DNA of 64,000 nucleotides, taken from assembly GCF_900291975.1 (NCBI RefSeq), contig NZ_OMPN01000001.1, positions 1,116,001 to 1,180,000 of the forward strand. The letters run 5' to 3'. Below, piece after piece: positions 53,346-62,322 of the stretch; the stretch's first letter is position 1; every line of letters begins with the position of its first letter. A program made the position numbers and the translations under genes. The notes below the pieces were generated by a model that was given only the letters and a program-made list of their open reading frames with translations, made no database searches and was not told where the DNA came from. The stretch comes from Agathobaculum massiliense. Lineage in GTDB: Bacteria; Bacillota; Clostridia; Oscillospirales; Butyricicoccaceae.

Positions 53346-54214
53346 TCTTTCAGATCCTTTACACCCTCATAGAGTTTGACATAGCTCTCATGCCGGCTCT
53401 CCGCGATCTCCCCCGCCTGGACCGCCGCGCACACCGCGCAGCCCTTTTCCTTTACATGCGCGCAGCCGGTAAACCTGCACTGGCCCAAATAGGGCACGAA
53501 CTCGGGAAACGCGTACTGCAGATCCTCGGCCAGCACCAGATCCATCTGTCCAGTCTCGAACGAGGAAAAGCCGGGCGTGTCCGCGATATAGCCACCACCC
53601 TCCACAGGGTGCAGCTCGACATGGCGGGTCGTATGCCGCCCCCTGCCGATACGGTCGGAGATTGCACCCACCTCTGCGCCAAAGCCGCTGTCCAGCCGGT
53701 TGAGCACGCTGGACTTGCCCACGCCGGAGTTGCCGGCGAACGCCGCTACCCTGCCGCGGATGCGGTCCTTCAGGCGGTCGATGCCCTCTCCGGTCAGCGC
53801 GCTGACGCGCAACGTTTCGATCCCGCTTTTTTCGTAAATGCGGAACAAATCGTCCCCCGGGTCCTCGTCCGTTTTGTTGATGACGACCAGCGCACCGATC
53901 CCCTTATGGACCGCGATCGCCGTTACCTTATCGATCAAAAACGGGTCGGTCACCGGCGGGGCCGCGGAGGCGACCACCGCCAGCAGGTCCAGGTTTGCGA
54001 CCGCTGGACGCACTAGGCTGTTTTTGCGCGGATGGATATCGGTCAGGTAGCCCGTACCATCCTCCGGCTGGATTTCCAGCATAACCCGATCGCCAATGAT
54101 CGGCTTGCCGACCGTCTTGCGGAAACGGCCGCGCGCCTTGCACTCGATCAGCCCTTCGGCCGTATCCACATAATAGAAACCGCCGATGCCCTTGAGAATG
54201 ATCCCTTCGATCAA
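53315..54214 (-). CDS. rsgA: Ribosome small subunit GTPase RsgA
   Basis: A 299-residue circularly permuted GTPase for 30S maturation. An OB domain (EGIILKGIGGFYYV) is followed by permuted G motifs (NKTD, then GNSGVGKSSVLNRL, then DTPGFSSFE). The C-terminal zinc site is C-x(4)-C-x-H-x(5)-C (QCRFTGCAHVKEKGCAV). The start is TTG at 54214 behind AAAGGGGC, giving the M-x-EG start of the family; a TTG at 54235 overlaps pknB and is less likely. Confidence 0.92.
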   Translation of the reverse strand: MIEGIILKGIGGFYYVDTAEGLIECKARGRFRKTVGKPIIGDRVMLEIQPEDGTGYLTDIHPRKNSLVRPAVANLDLLAVVASAAPPVTDPFLIDKVTAIAVHKGIGALVVINKTDEDPGDDLFRIYEKSGIETLRVSALTGEGIDRLKDRIRGRVAAFAGNSGVGKSSVLNRLDSGFGAEVGAISDRIGRGRHTTRHVELHPVEGGGYIADTPGFSSFETGQMDLVLAEDLQYAFPEFVPYLGQCRFTGCAHVKEKGCAVCAAVQAGEIAESRHESYVKLYEGVKDLKEWELLKGGTR

Positions 54215-54231
54215 AAAATACGCCCCTTTTG

Positions 54232-56274
54232 TCAACTGAACGTGTAGGTGGAGGTCGATGCGTTTCCGTCAACGCTGACCGTGACCTCATGCTGCCCCGG
54301 CGTGCCTTTCACGCGGACGGTCACGCTGCCCGAATCGGTCGCATGCGTCTGGTCGTACTGCACCATACCGTCCACCGAAATGACCACATGCGCCATATCC
54401 GTGTTGTCCGGCAGCGCGACCGAAACGCTCGCGTAGCCGACCTGCGGCTCCTGCGGCTCGGGCTCGCTTCCGTTGTCCGTTTCGCCGCTGTCCGGATTAT
54501 CGTCCGGCTTATCCGGCTCCCCCTCGGGCGTCTGCGTCCTGCCCTTGGAGAGCTGGATGTTGACCACGGTACCCTCGCTGACCGTGGAATCCTTTTCCAC
54601 GGACTGCCAGATGACCGTGCCGGCCGCGGCATCGCTCTCAACCGGACTGACCGAGCCGAGCGCGAGACCCTTTTCCTCCAGCGCCTTCTGCGCCGCGCTC
54701 TGCGTCATGCCGAACAGGTTGGGTACCTGCGTCTCCTTTTCTTCCTTGCCGGTGCTGATATAGACGGTCAGCGTCGCGCCCCGCGCAAGCTCCTTCCCTG
54801 CGGCAGGGTCGGTTCGCGTGACCTTCCCCTTTTCCACTTCGTCCGACGGCTCCTCGGCGGTCTTGAGCGTGATATCCTCCTCCGCCAGCGCGGCCTGCAC
54901 ATATTCGAGCGTTTTATCCTTGAAATCGACGATCTTATAGGTGTTCTGCACATTATCGCCGCCCGCGGATACGGTAACGGTAATGATCGTACCCTTGACC
55001 GCGCTTTCGCCCGTACCCGGGTCCTGTTCCAGCACCTCGCCCACCGGCCGGTTGGATGCAACGCGCTTGTCCGCTTCCTTGATCGTGAAGTTTCCGGTCA
55101 CTTCGGTATCCGCCAGGATCTCCTCGATATCACGGCCCACAAGCGCCGGAACGCTGATCTTCTGCTCCCCGTTGCCGCCCGTGAACAGCAGGATGCCCGT
55201 CACCAGCAGCGCGATCACCGCAAACACAGCCACCGCGATGCCCGCGGCCAGCCCCGGCCGCTCCGCCAAGCGTTCGAAAAAGCCTTCCGGCTCCGGCTCG
55301 GGCGCCGGTGCGCGGCGATCCCGCCCGCCTGTCCGATCGCGCTCAGGCGATACCGGCGTGCGGCGCGCCGCCTGCTGCACCTCGCGGCCCAGCACCTGCG
55401 TTTCGCCCGCCTCGTCTGGCACGCAGCTGTAATGGAACTGCGCGTTCGCATCGTCTTTCAGTCGGTCCAGGTCGGCCAGAAGCTCTTCGGCCGACGTATA
55501 GCGCCTGCTGATATTCGCGCACATCGCGTGCATCACGACTTCGTCCAGCCCCTTGGGAACGTCGGGCTGCCGCTCGCTCGGCGCAAGCGGCACCGCGTTC
55601 AGGTGCTGCATAACGACCTGCAGCGCGGTTTCGCCCTCAAACGGCAGCTTGCCCGTCAGCATTTCGTACATCACGACGCCGAGCGAGTAGATATCCGTCC
55701 GGTAATCGATCTTGGAACCCTTAGCCTGTTCGGGCGAGATATAATGCACCGAGCCGATGGCCTCCTGCACGACGCGGGTCTCCTGTGTTGTAGCAAAGGA
55801 GGCAATGCCGAAGTCGGTCAGCTTGGCGGTGCCGTCCCGCAGGATAATAACGTTCTGCGGCTTGATATCCTGATGGATGATGCCGCGGGAATGGGCGTGT
55901 ACCAGCGCGCGGCAGATCTGCTGCGCGAAAAACAACGCCTCCTGCCAAGGCAGATACCCTTTTTTCTGCAGGTATTCCTTGAGCGTGACGCCCTCCATCA
56001 GCTCCATGACGATATAATCCGTGCCGTTGTCGCTGCCGACATCATAAACCGACACAATATTGTGGTGCGACAGCTTGGCGACCGCCTGCGACTCGATGGA
56101 AAAGCGCTTGCGGATATCCGGATCCCTGGCATATTCGTCCTTGAGGATCTTGACCGCCACATAGCGGTTGAGCACATGGCAGCGCGCGCGGTAGACGACC
56201 GCCATTCCGCCCACGCCGACCACGTCGATGATTTCGTACCGGCCGCCGAGCAGTTTGCCGATGTATTTATCCAT
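54232..56274 (-). CDS. pknB: Serine/threonine kinase PrkC/PknB with PASTA repeats
   Basis: A 680-residue membrane kinase. The kinase domain is about 12-275: glycine loop GVGGMAVVY, VAVKIL, catalytic loop IIHQDIKPQN, DFGIA. Then a basic linker, one membrane helix (about 345-370), three PASTA repeats (about 378-580) that bind muropeptides, an acidic Pro/Asp linker and a C-terminal beta domain. The catalytic loop has HQD (Gln135-Asp136) where HRD is usual. It lies 6 bp after prpC, its phosphatase. Confidence 0.93.
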   Translation of the reverse strand: MDKYIGKLLGGRYEIIDVVGVGGMAVVYRARCHVLNRYVAVKILKDEYARDPDIRKRFSIESQAVAKLSHHNIVSVYDVGSDNGTDYIVMELMEGVTLKEYLQKKGYLPWQEALFFAQQICRALVHAHSRGIIHQDIKPQNVIILRDGTAKLTDFGIASFATTQETRVVQEAIGSVHYISPEQAKGSKIDYRTDIYSLGVVMYEMLTGKLPFEGETALQVVMQHLNAVPLAPSERQPDVPKGLDEVVMHAMCANISRRYTSAEELLADLDRLKDDANAQFHYSCVPDEAGETQVLGREVQQAARRTPVSPERDRTGGRDRRAPAPEPEPEGFFERLAERPGLAAGIAVAVFAVIALLVTGILLFTGGNGEQKISVPALVGRDIEEILADTEVTGNFTIKEADKRVASNRPVGEVLEQDPGTGESAVKGTIITVTVSAGGDNVQNTYKIVDFKDKTLEYVQAALAEEDITLKTAEEPSDEVEKGKVTRTDPAAGKELARGATLTVYISTGKEEKETQVPNLFGMTQSAAQKALEEKGLALGSVSPVESDAAAGTVIWQSVEKDSTVSEGTVVNIQLSKGRTQTPEGEPDKPDDNPDSGETDNGSEPEPQEPQVGYASVSVALPDNTDMAHVVISVDGMVQYDQTHATDSGSVTVRVKGTPGQHEVTVSVDGNASTSTYTFS

Positions 56275-56280
56275 ATGCGG

Positions 56281-57033
56281 TCACGCCTCCTCTCCCGCGC
56301 CGCGGGTGAACAGCGCAACGGTGATATTGTCGCGGCCGCCGCCTTCCAGCGCAAGGGTCAGCAGCGCGTCGCCCGCCAGCGCGAGCGTTTTCGCGCTGCG
56401 GATGGTCTGCGCGATCTGCGCGTCCTCTGCCATGCCGCTCAGCCCGTCCGAGCAAAGCAGCAGAACCTCGTCCTCCTTCAAGCGCACCTCGAACAGGTCG
56501 CCCTCAACGTCCGGTTCCACGCCGACCGCGCGGGTGATCAGGTTCTTCTGCGGATGGGTGCGCGCATCCGCCTCGGTGATACGGCCCTGGCGGCGCATCT
56601 CCTCCACATAGGAATGGTCCTCGGTGATCTGGCGCAGCCGTTCCCCGTCGAACAGGTAAGCGCGGCTGTCCCCCACGTTGAGGATAGTCGCCTGCTCCCC
56701 TTTGACGAGCGCCGCGACCAGCGTCGTACCCATGCCGCGGAATTCGGGCTGCCGCCCCGCCAGGGCGAACACCGTGCCGTTTGCGGCGTCGAGCGCCGCG
56801 GTCAACGCCTGCTGGCGCGTTTTTTCCCCCAGCTCACCATCCAACTGGGGCCGCACCTCCTCCACGAACACCTGCGCGGCAAAGCGGCTCGCCACGTTGC
56901 CAGCGTTCGCGCCGCCCATACCGTCGCACACCACAAGCAGCGCGGACTCGCTCGGCTCGCGCACCTCGATCTGGTAAATATCCTGGTTGGTCGGACGCAC
57001 GCGCCCCTTATCGGTCAAGCCGAACCATTCCAC
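56281..57033 (-). CDS. prpC: PP2C-family protein phosphatase PrpC/Stp
   Basis: A 250-residue Mn-dependent Ser/Thr phosphatase. RVRPTNQD, VVCDGMGGANAGNVAS, LNVGDSRAYL and the C-terminal GGRDNITVALF carry the metal-binding Asp residues. It reverses PknB phosphorylation and is encoded immediately upstream. Confidence 0.93.
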   Translation of the reverse strand: MEWFGLTDKGRVRPTNQDIYQIEVREPSESALLVVCDGMGGANAGNVASRFAAQVFVEEVRPQLDGELGEKTRQQALTAALDAANGTVFALAGRQPEFRGMGTTLVAALVKGEQATILNVGDSRAYLFDGERLRQITEDHSYVEEMRRQGRITEADARTHPQKNLITRAVGVEPDVEGDLFEVRLKEDEVLLLCSDGLSGMAEDAQIAQTIRSAKTLALAGDALLTLALEGGGRDNITVALFTRGAGEEA

Positions 57034-57158
57034 AACAGAACACCTCCTGCGTCTTGACAGGGAGCCGCAGCCCCCGTTTACAGGGGATGCGCACGCTCCT
57101 CATCCGCATCCCCGTTCCCCGCGCCCCCGCACGGGACGCGCTTTTGCGGGCAAACCGT

Positions 57159-58205
57159 TTATTCTGCGCCGTCCGCCGCTGTCCGGCCAAGCTCCCTGCG
57201 CCGGAGCTGGCCGCAGGCCGCGTCGATATCCGGACCGAGCCGCCTCCTCACGGTCGCGGTCACGCCGCGGTTTTCCAGCGCCTGCTGAAAGCGGCGCACG
57301 ACCTCCGGCCGCGAAGGCCGCAGCGGGCTTTCGGCCACCTCGTTAAGCGGGATCAGGTTGACATGCGCCGGCCGGCCGCGCAGCAGCTTTGCCAGCTTTT
57401 CGGCCTGCCAGATGCGGTCGGTCATATCCCGCGCCATCATGTACTCATAGGAAATACGGCGGCCGGTGGTATCGAAATAATACCGGCACGCGCGCATGAG
57501 CCGCTCGACCGGATACGCCTCGTTCACCGGCATAATGGAGGAGCGCGTCTCGTCGTCCGGCGCGTGCAGCGACACGGACAGGGTGATCTGCAGCTTCTCC
57601 CCTGCTAACCTCTCTATTTTATCAGCAATTCCGCTGGTTGACAAGGAGATATGCCGCTGTCCAATATTTACCCCCTCCGGACAGCTCACCAAATGCAGGA
57701 ACCTGAGCACATTGTCGTAATTGTCCAGCGGCTCACCCGTACCCATAAGCACGATGTTGGATACCGCTTCGCCGCTGTCCTTCTGCATGAACAGAATCTC
57801 GTCCAGGATCTCGCCCGCGGACAGGTGGCGCTTAAGCCCATTCAGTCCGGACGCGCAGAACCGGCACCCCATGCGGCACCCGACCTGCGTGGAAACGCAC
57901 ACGGACACGCCGTGCTCATAGTGCATGAGCACGGACTCCACGCAGTCCCCGTCCCGCAGGCGCCACAGGTATTTGACCGTGCCGTCCACCTGGCTGACCT
58001 GCCTGCGCACGACCTGCGGCACGGTCAACACGAAACGCTCGGCCAGCCGCGCGCGCAGGTCCTTGGACAGGTTGGACATCTCTTCAAAGGACTCTACCCC
58101 CTGGTGGAGCCATTTGAAGATCTGTCCCGCGCGGAAGGGCTTCTCGCCCATGTCCGCCAGCGCGTTTTTCAGCTCTTCGATTGTCAGGGATTTGATTTCT
58201 GTCAT
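57159..58205 (-). CDS. rlmN: 23S rRNA/tRNA adenine-C2 methyltransferase RlmN
   Basis: A 348-residue radical SAM enzyme. The cluster is Cys110, Cys114, Cys117 (VGCRMGCRFCASG). MGTGEPLDNYDNV and the C-terminal ACGQLRR with the second catalytic Cys are present. It methylates A2503 of 23S rRNA and A37 of some tRNAs. It overlaps rsmB by 4 bp. A 125-bp gap separates it from prpC. Confidence 0.94.
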   Translation of the reverse strand: MTEIKSLTIEELKNALADMGEKPFRAGQIFKWLHQGVESFEEMSNLSKDLRARLAERFVLTVPQVVRRQVSQVDGTVKYLWRLRDGDCVESVLMHYEHGVSVCVSTQVGCRMGCRFCASGLNGLKRHLSAGEILDEILFMQKDSGEAVSNIVLMGTGEPLDNYDNVLRFLHLVSCPEGVNIGQRHISLSTSGIADKIERLAGEKLQITLSVSLHAPDDETRSSIMPVNEAYPVERLMRACRYYFDTTGRRISYEYMMARDMTDRIWQAEKLAKLLRGRPAHVNLIPLNEVAESPLRPSRPEVVRRFQQALENRGVTATVRRRLGPDIDAACGQLRRRELGRTAADGAE

Positions 58206-59551
58206 GTGTTTCTCCTCAGCTTGGCAATGAAAAAGCCGTCGGTATCATGTACGGGCGGCAGCAAAGTCGCCATCCCGTCCTCCCGCGCGCCGCACACCGG
58301 ATGCGCCCACGGAACAGCGGCGAAATCCGCGTTGTGCTCCAAAAAGGCGCGCACCACGTCCTCGTTTTCGCGCCGCAGGATCGTGCAGGTGGAATAGACC
58401 AGCGTGCCGCCCTGCCGCACATACCGCGCGCAGTTCTGTAAAATCGCCGCCTGCAAAGCGGGAAGCTCCTCCAGTCCAGCCGGATCCTTATAGCGGATCT
58501 CGGGCTTTTTGCGGATGATGCCGAAACCGGAGCACGGCACGTCGCACAGCACCACATCCGCCGTGCCGACCCAGTCCGCGCGCGGCGCGGCGGCGTCCTG
58601 CAGGGTGGTGCGGATGTTCGGCAGTCCGAGCCGCGCCGCACCCGCCCGGATGCGCTTGAGCTTATGTTCATAAATATCGCAGGATATGACGCTGCCCTTA
58701 CCCCACATGCGTTCGGCCATGACAAAGCTTTTGCCGCCCGGCGCGGCGCAGCAGTCGAGTACGGCGTCCCCCGGCTGGGGATCGGCCACCGCGGCCGCTA
58801 ACGCGCTCGCCGCGTCCTGTACGGTGATACGCCCCTCGGCGAACGCGGGCAGCGCGGCCGCATCCCCGCCGGTACACAGCAGGATCTCCGGAAAGTCGCG
58901 GTGCGGCGTAACCGTCAGCCCCGCCGCTTCCAGCTCGCGGCGGGCTGCCCCTGGCGTGGTTTTCATCGTGTTGACACGTACGGAAACCGGCGTGTCCGCG
59001 TTGTCCGCACGGCAGAGCGCCTCGGCTGTCTTCAGGCCGAACTGCGCCGACCACAGCCGTACCAGCCATTCAGGATGGCTGTACCGCAGCGCGTAATAGC
59101 TCTCCTTATCCGGACAGTCGGGCGCCGGCAGCGCGCCGGCTTCCGCGACCTGCGCCGCACGGCGCAGCACCGCGTTGACAAACGACGTCGTGCGTTCGTT
59201 CGCACGGCAGTACCGCCGCACCAGCGCGACCGTTTCGGATACCGCCGCGTGCGCGGGGATCTTGTCCAACAGGATGAGCTGGTACAGACCCATGCGCAGG
59301 CAGGCCAGCACGCGCGGCGCGATCTTTTTCAGCCGCACGCTGGAAAACTGCCGCAGGTACCAGTCGAGCAGCAGCTCGTTCTGCACCGTGCCGTAGGTGA
59401 GCCGCGCGGCCAGCGCCGCGTCTCGGCCGGCCAGCCCCGCGCGGGCGAGGTAGTGGTGCAGCGCCCCGTCCGACCACGCGCCCTCCTCCTGCATGGAAAA
59501 CAGGGAAAATGCTGCAGCCTCGCGCGGGGTGCGCGGACGCTTATCAATCAT
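58202..59551 (-). CDS. rsmB: 16S rRNA cytosine-C5 methyltransferase RsmB
   Basis: A 449-residue protein: an N-terminal NusB-like RNA-binding domain (about 8-140) and a SAM methyltransferase domain with CCAAPGGKSF, DVPCSGFGII and the nucleophile region YSTCTI. It modifies C967. The start overlaps yugP by 8 bp. Confidence 0.93.
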   Translation of the reverse strand: MIDKRPRTPREAAAFSLFSMQEEGAWSDGALHHYLARAGLAGRDAALAARLTYGTVQNELLLDWYLRQFSSVRLKKIAPRVLACLRMGLYQLILLDKIPAHAAVSETVALVRRYCRANERTTSFVNAVLRRAAQVAEAGALPAPDCPDKESYYALRYSHPEWLVRLWSAQFGLKTAEALCRADNADTPVSVRVNTMKTTPGAARRELEAAGLTVTPHRDFPEILLCTGGDAAALPAFAEGRITVQDAASALAAAVADPQPGDAVLDCCAAPGGKSFVMAERMWGKGSVISCDIYEHKLKRIRAGAARLGLPNIRTTLQDAAAPRADWVGTADVVLCDVPCSGFGIIRKKPEIRYKDPAGLEELPALQAAILQNCARYVRQGGTLVYSTCTILRRENEDVVRAFLEHNADFAAVPWAHPVCGAREDGMATLLPPVHDTDGFFIAKLRRNT

Positions 59552-60251
59552 GGCGGTTCCGTCCCCCGAAAATCAGCAGCAGGCGCAACAGCTGCGCGAA
59601 CGATACGGCGAGCGCCGCGAAATAGGTCATTGCGGCGGCGGTCAGCGTCTTCTTTGCCATCGGATACTCGTCCTCGGTCAGCAAGCCGCCCTGCTCGATC
59701 GCGGCGAGCGCGCGGTTGGACGCGTTGACCTCAACCGGCAGGGTCACCAGCTGGAACACGGTCGACAGCGCGAACGCCCAGATGCCGAGGTCGATCAGAA
59801 TGCCCGAATTCATAAACAGCCCCAGAATAATCAGCGGGAACGCGGCCATTGAGCCGAACTGCGTCACTGGAATAATGGCCGCGCGCAGACGGATGGGGAA
59901 ATATCCGACCGCGTACTGCACCGCATGCCCTGCCTCGTGCGCGGCCACGCCGACCGACGCGACCGAGGTGGAGGAATACACCGCGTTCGACAGACGGATG
60001 GTGTTGGTGCGCGGGTCAAAATGGTCGGTCAGCTTGCCCGCCACCCATTCGACGCGCACGCCGGTCACGCCGTTCTGGCGTAGCACAGCCTCGGCCGCCT
60101 GCGCGCCGGTCAAGCCGCGGCGGTTAAGCACCTGCGAATACCGGTTAAACGTGCTCTTTACCCTGGCCTGCGCCCAGAATGCCAGGATGATGCAGGGTAC
60201 GACCAGCACGATATAATACATATCAATCCCGTAAAAACCATAATAAGGCAT
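59544..60251 (-). CDS. yugP: YugP-type zinc metallopeptidase, membrane-bound
   Basis: A 235-residue protein with an N-terminal membrane helix, the zinc motif VAAHEAGHAVQY, and two or three further helices. The family (Pfam Zn_peptidase_2) has an unknown substrate. It sits between fmt and rsmB, as often in Clostridia. Confidence 0.88.
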   Translation of the reverse strand: MPYYGFYGIDMYYIVLVVPCIILAFWAQARVKSTFNRYSQVLNRRGLTGAQAAEAVLRQNGVTGVRVEWVAGKLTDHFDPRTNTIRLSNAVYSSTSVASVGVAAHEAGHAVQYAVGYFPIRLRAAIIPVTQFGSMAAFPLIILGLFMNSGILIDLGIWAFALSTVFQLVTLPVEVNASNRALAAIEQGGLLTEDEYPMAKKTLTAAAMTYFAALAVSFAQLLRLLLIFGGRNRHD

Positions 60252-60261
60252 AGCTACTCCT

Positions 60262-61185
60262 TTATCTGCCTAAAAAGTTTCCCTTCTCCACCGCATGACC
60301 GCGCAGGAAATCCGCGCATCCCATGCGTTTGCCGCCAACGGGCTGGATCTCGGTCAGCCGGAGCGCGCCCTCGCCACACGCAACGGTGAGGCCCTTTTTC
60401 GGGTCGCTTTCCAGCACCTCGCCCGGCCGGCCGTGTCCGGAAACCGGCTCGGCGGCGTATACCTTGAGCCGCGCGCCCGCGAGCGTGGTCAGCGCGACCG
60501 GCCAGGGGTTGAGCCCGCGGATCAGGCAGTCCACGGCGCGCGCGGGCTTGGTCCAGTCGATCACCGCCATCTGCTTATCCAGCATATGCGCATAGCAGCT
60601 TCGGCTGTCGTCCTGCGGGACGGGTGTGATACGGTCCAGCCGCTCCAGCGTCTCGATCAGCAGCGCCGCGCCCGCCTGTGCCAGCCGGTCGAACAGCTCG
60701 CCCGCGGTCTCCCGCGCGCCGATCGGTGTCTCATAGGTCAGCAGCATACCGCCGGTATCCAGCCCCTCGGCCATCTGCATGGTGGTCACACCGGCCTTTT
60801 CGTCGCCCGCGATGACCGACCACTGGATAGGCGCCGCACCGCGCCAGCGCGGCAGCAGCGAGCCGTGTACGTTGATGCACCCGCGCGGCGGGATGTCCAG
60901 CACTGCCCGCGGCAGCAGCTTGCCGTACGCCACCACGATGACCGCCTCCGGCGCGAGCGCGCGCAGCCGTTCCTGCTCGTCCTCGTTTTTCAGCGTCGCG
61001 GGCTGGCAGACCGGAATACCGCGCGCGAGCGCCAGCTCCTTGACCGGCGGCGCGGTCAGTACCTGCCTGCGGCCCTGCGGCTTATCCGGCTGGGTATACA
61101 CCGCGCACACCTCATGCCCCGCGTCGAGCAATGCACGCAGGCTCGGCACGGCGAAATCCGGCGTGCCCATAAACACAAGCCTCAT
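60262..61185 (-). CDS. fmt: Methionyl-tRNA formyltransferase
   Basis: A 307-residue enzyme that formylates initiator Met-tRNA. RLVFMGTPDFAVP, NVHGSLLPRWRGAAPIQW and AEGLDTGGML are conserved, with the C-terminal tRNA-binding domain. It overlaps def by 4 bp. Confidence 0.95.
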   Translation of the reverse strand: MRLVFMGTPDFAVPSLRALLDAGHEVCAVYTQPDKPQGRRQVLTAPPVKELALARGIPVCQPATLKNEDEQERLRALAPEAVIVVAYGKLLPRAVLDIPPRGCINVHGSLLPRWRGAAPIQWSVIAGDEKAGVTTMQMAEGLDTGGMLLTYETPIGARETAGELFDRLAQAGAALLIETLERLDRITPVPQDDSRSCYAHMLDKQMAVIDWTKPARAVDCLIRGLNPWPVALTTLAGARLKVYAAEPVSGHGRPGEVLESDPKKGLTVACGEGALRLTEIQPVGGKRMGCADFLRGHAVEKGNFLGR

Positions 61186-61688
61186 TCCGGCTCGCCCTCT
61201 TCCCCGTCTTCGCGCTGCAGCTCCTCGATGTCCACATACTCCTCCACCTTTTCGGTGAACAGATGTCCGTCCAGATGCTCGGTCTCATGGCAGAAGCACT
61301 GGGCAACGATGCCCTCGCCCTCGCGCTCGAACCAGTTGCCGTCGCGGTCCTGCGCGCGGATCCTGGCCCAGGTCGGGCGGGTGACGTAGCCGTACACGCC
61401 CGGCACGGACAGGCAGCCCTCCACGATGCGCTGCTCGCCGCTCTGCTCAACCACCTCGGGGTTGACCAGCTCGACCATCTCTTCCGGCTCCTGGTTCACG
61501 TCCAGCAGCACGACCACGCGGCGCAGCACGCCGACCTGCGGCGCAGCCAGCCCCACGCCGCCCGAATTCTCGAGCGTTTCGCGCATATCGTCGATCAGGG
61601 TATGCAGGCGCGCGTCGAACTTTTCCACCTTGCGGCTGCGCTTCAAAAGCTGCTCGTCGCCCTGCGTCAGAATTTTACGAAGTGCCAT
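61182..61688 (-). CDS. def: Peptide deformylase
   Basis: A 168-residue metal hydrolase that removes the N-formyl group. The three motifs GVGLAAPQVG, EGCLSVPG and CHETEHLDG hold the metal ligands. Coupled to fmt by an ATGA overlap. Confidence 0.95.
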   Translation of the reverse strand: MALRKILTQGDEQLLKRSRKVEKFDARLHTLIDDMRETLENSGGVGLAAPQVGVLRRVVVLLDVNQEPEEMVELVNPEVVEQSGEQRIVEGCLSVPGVYGYVTRPTWARIRAQDRDGNWFEREGEGIVAQCFCHETEHLDGHLFTEKVEEYVDIEELQREDGEEGEPE

Positions 61689-61694
61689 AGCGTT

Positions 61695-62297
61695 TCATTC
61701 CTCCATATTCAGCATTTCCGTGTAGCGTTGCAAACATTCCTGTATCTTCTTTTCGTCCAGCAACGGGAAAGCGATCACCGGTTCGGGCGCGCCCGCGCCG
61801 CCGAGACGCTTTTCAAACCAGCCGACATCATGCCATGTGCCAGCCTTCCAGCCCGACGCGCGCCATATCCCCGCGTCCACAAAGCCAAGCTTTCTGTGCA
61901 GCCGCTCGCTTTTTTCATTCGGCAGCGTGACGCAGCCGTACAGGCCGCGCAAATGCTGCAGCCCAAGCAGCTCGATCAGGCAGCGGTACAGCATAGTACC
62001 CAGCCCTTTCCCCTGCATCCCGCGCGCCAGATATACGGACAGTTCGGCGGCCCAGTCGTATGCCGCCCGCTCGCGCAGGCGGTGCGCATAGGCATAGCCC
62101 GCGATTTCCCCCGCCCGCTCGCACACCAGATAGGGGTACCAGGCGGATATCTCCCGTACCCGCGCGGCGAATTCCTCCGCCGTGGGTACGTCATATTCAA
62201 AGGTTACGGCCGTATCCGTGATGTACGGCGTGTAAATATCCAGCAGCGCGGCCGCGTCCTGTGGCGCTGACAGCCGGATGGTCCATTGTTGTTCCAT
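61695..62297 (-). CDS. GNAT acetyltransferase, phosphinothricin acetyltransferase-like
   Basis: A 200-residue GNAT enzyme. IYTPYITDTAVTFEYDVPTAEEF at the start, AELSVYLARGMQGKGLGTMLY in the acetyl-CoA site and GFVDAGIWRASGWKAGTWHDVGWFEK are the PAT/YwnH pattern. Such enzymes acetylate methionine sulfone, phosphinothricin or similar amines; the natural substrate is uncertain. The start at 62297 follows GGAGAG. It interrupts the usual priA-def order. Confidence 0.85.
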   Translation of the reverse strand: MEQQWTIRLSAPQDAAALLDIYTPYITDTAVTFEYDVPTAEEFAARVREISAWYPYLVCERAGEIAGYAYAHRLRERAAYDWAAELSVYLARGMQGKGLGTMLYRCLIELLGLQHLRGLYGCVTLPNEKSERLHRKLGFVDAGIWRASGWKAGTWHDVGWFEKRLGGAGAPEPVIAFPLLDEKKIQECLQRYTEMLNMEE

Positions 62298-62322
62298 AAT
62301 CGTTTCTCTCCTGCGCGGCGTG

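Noticed and set aside
54229-57057. A 942-codon open frame on the plus strand opposite prpC-pknB
   Set aside because: It is antisense to two unmistakable genes. Long open shadows are expected in GC-rich sequence, and the translation is Arg/His/Leu-rich with no recognisable domain.
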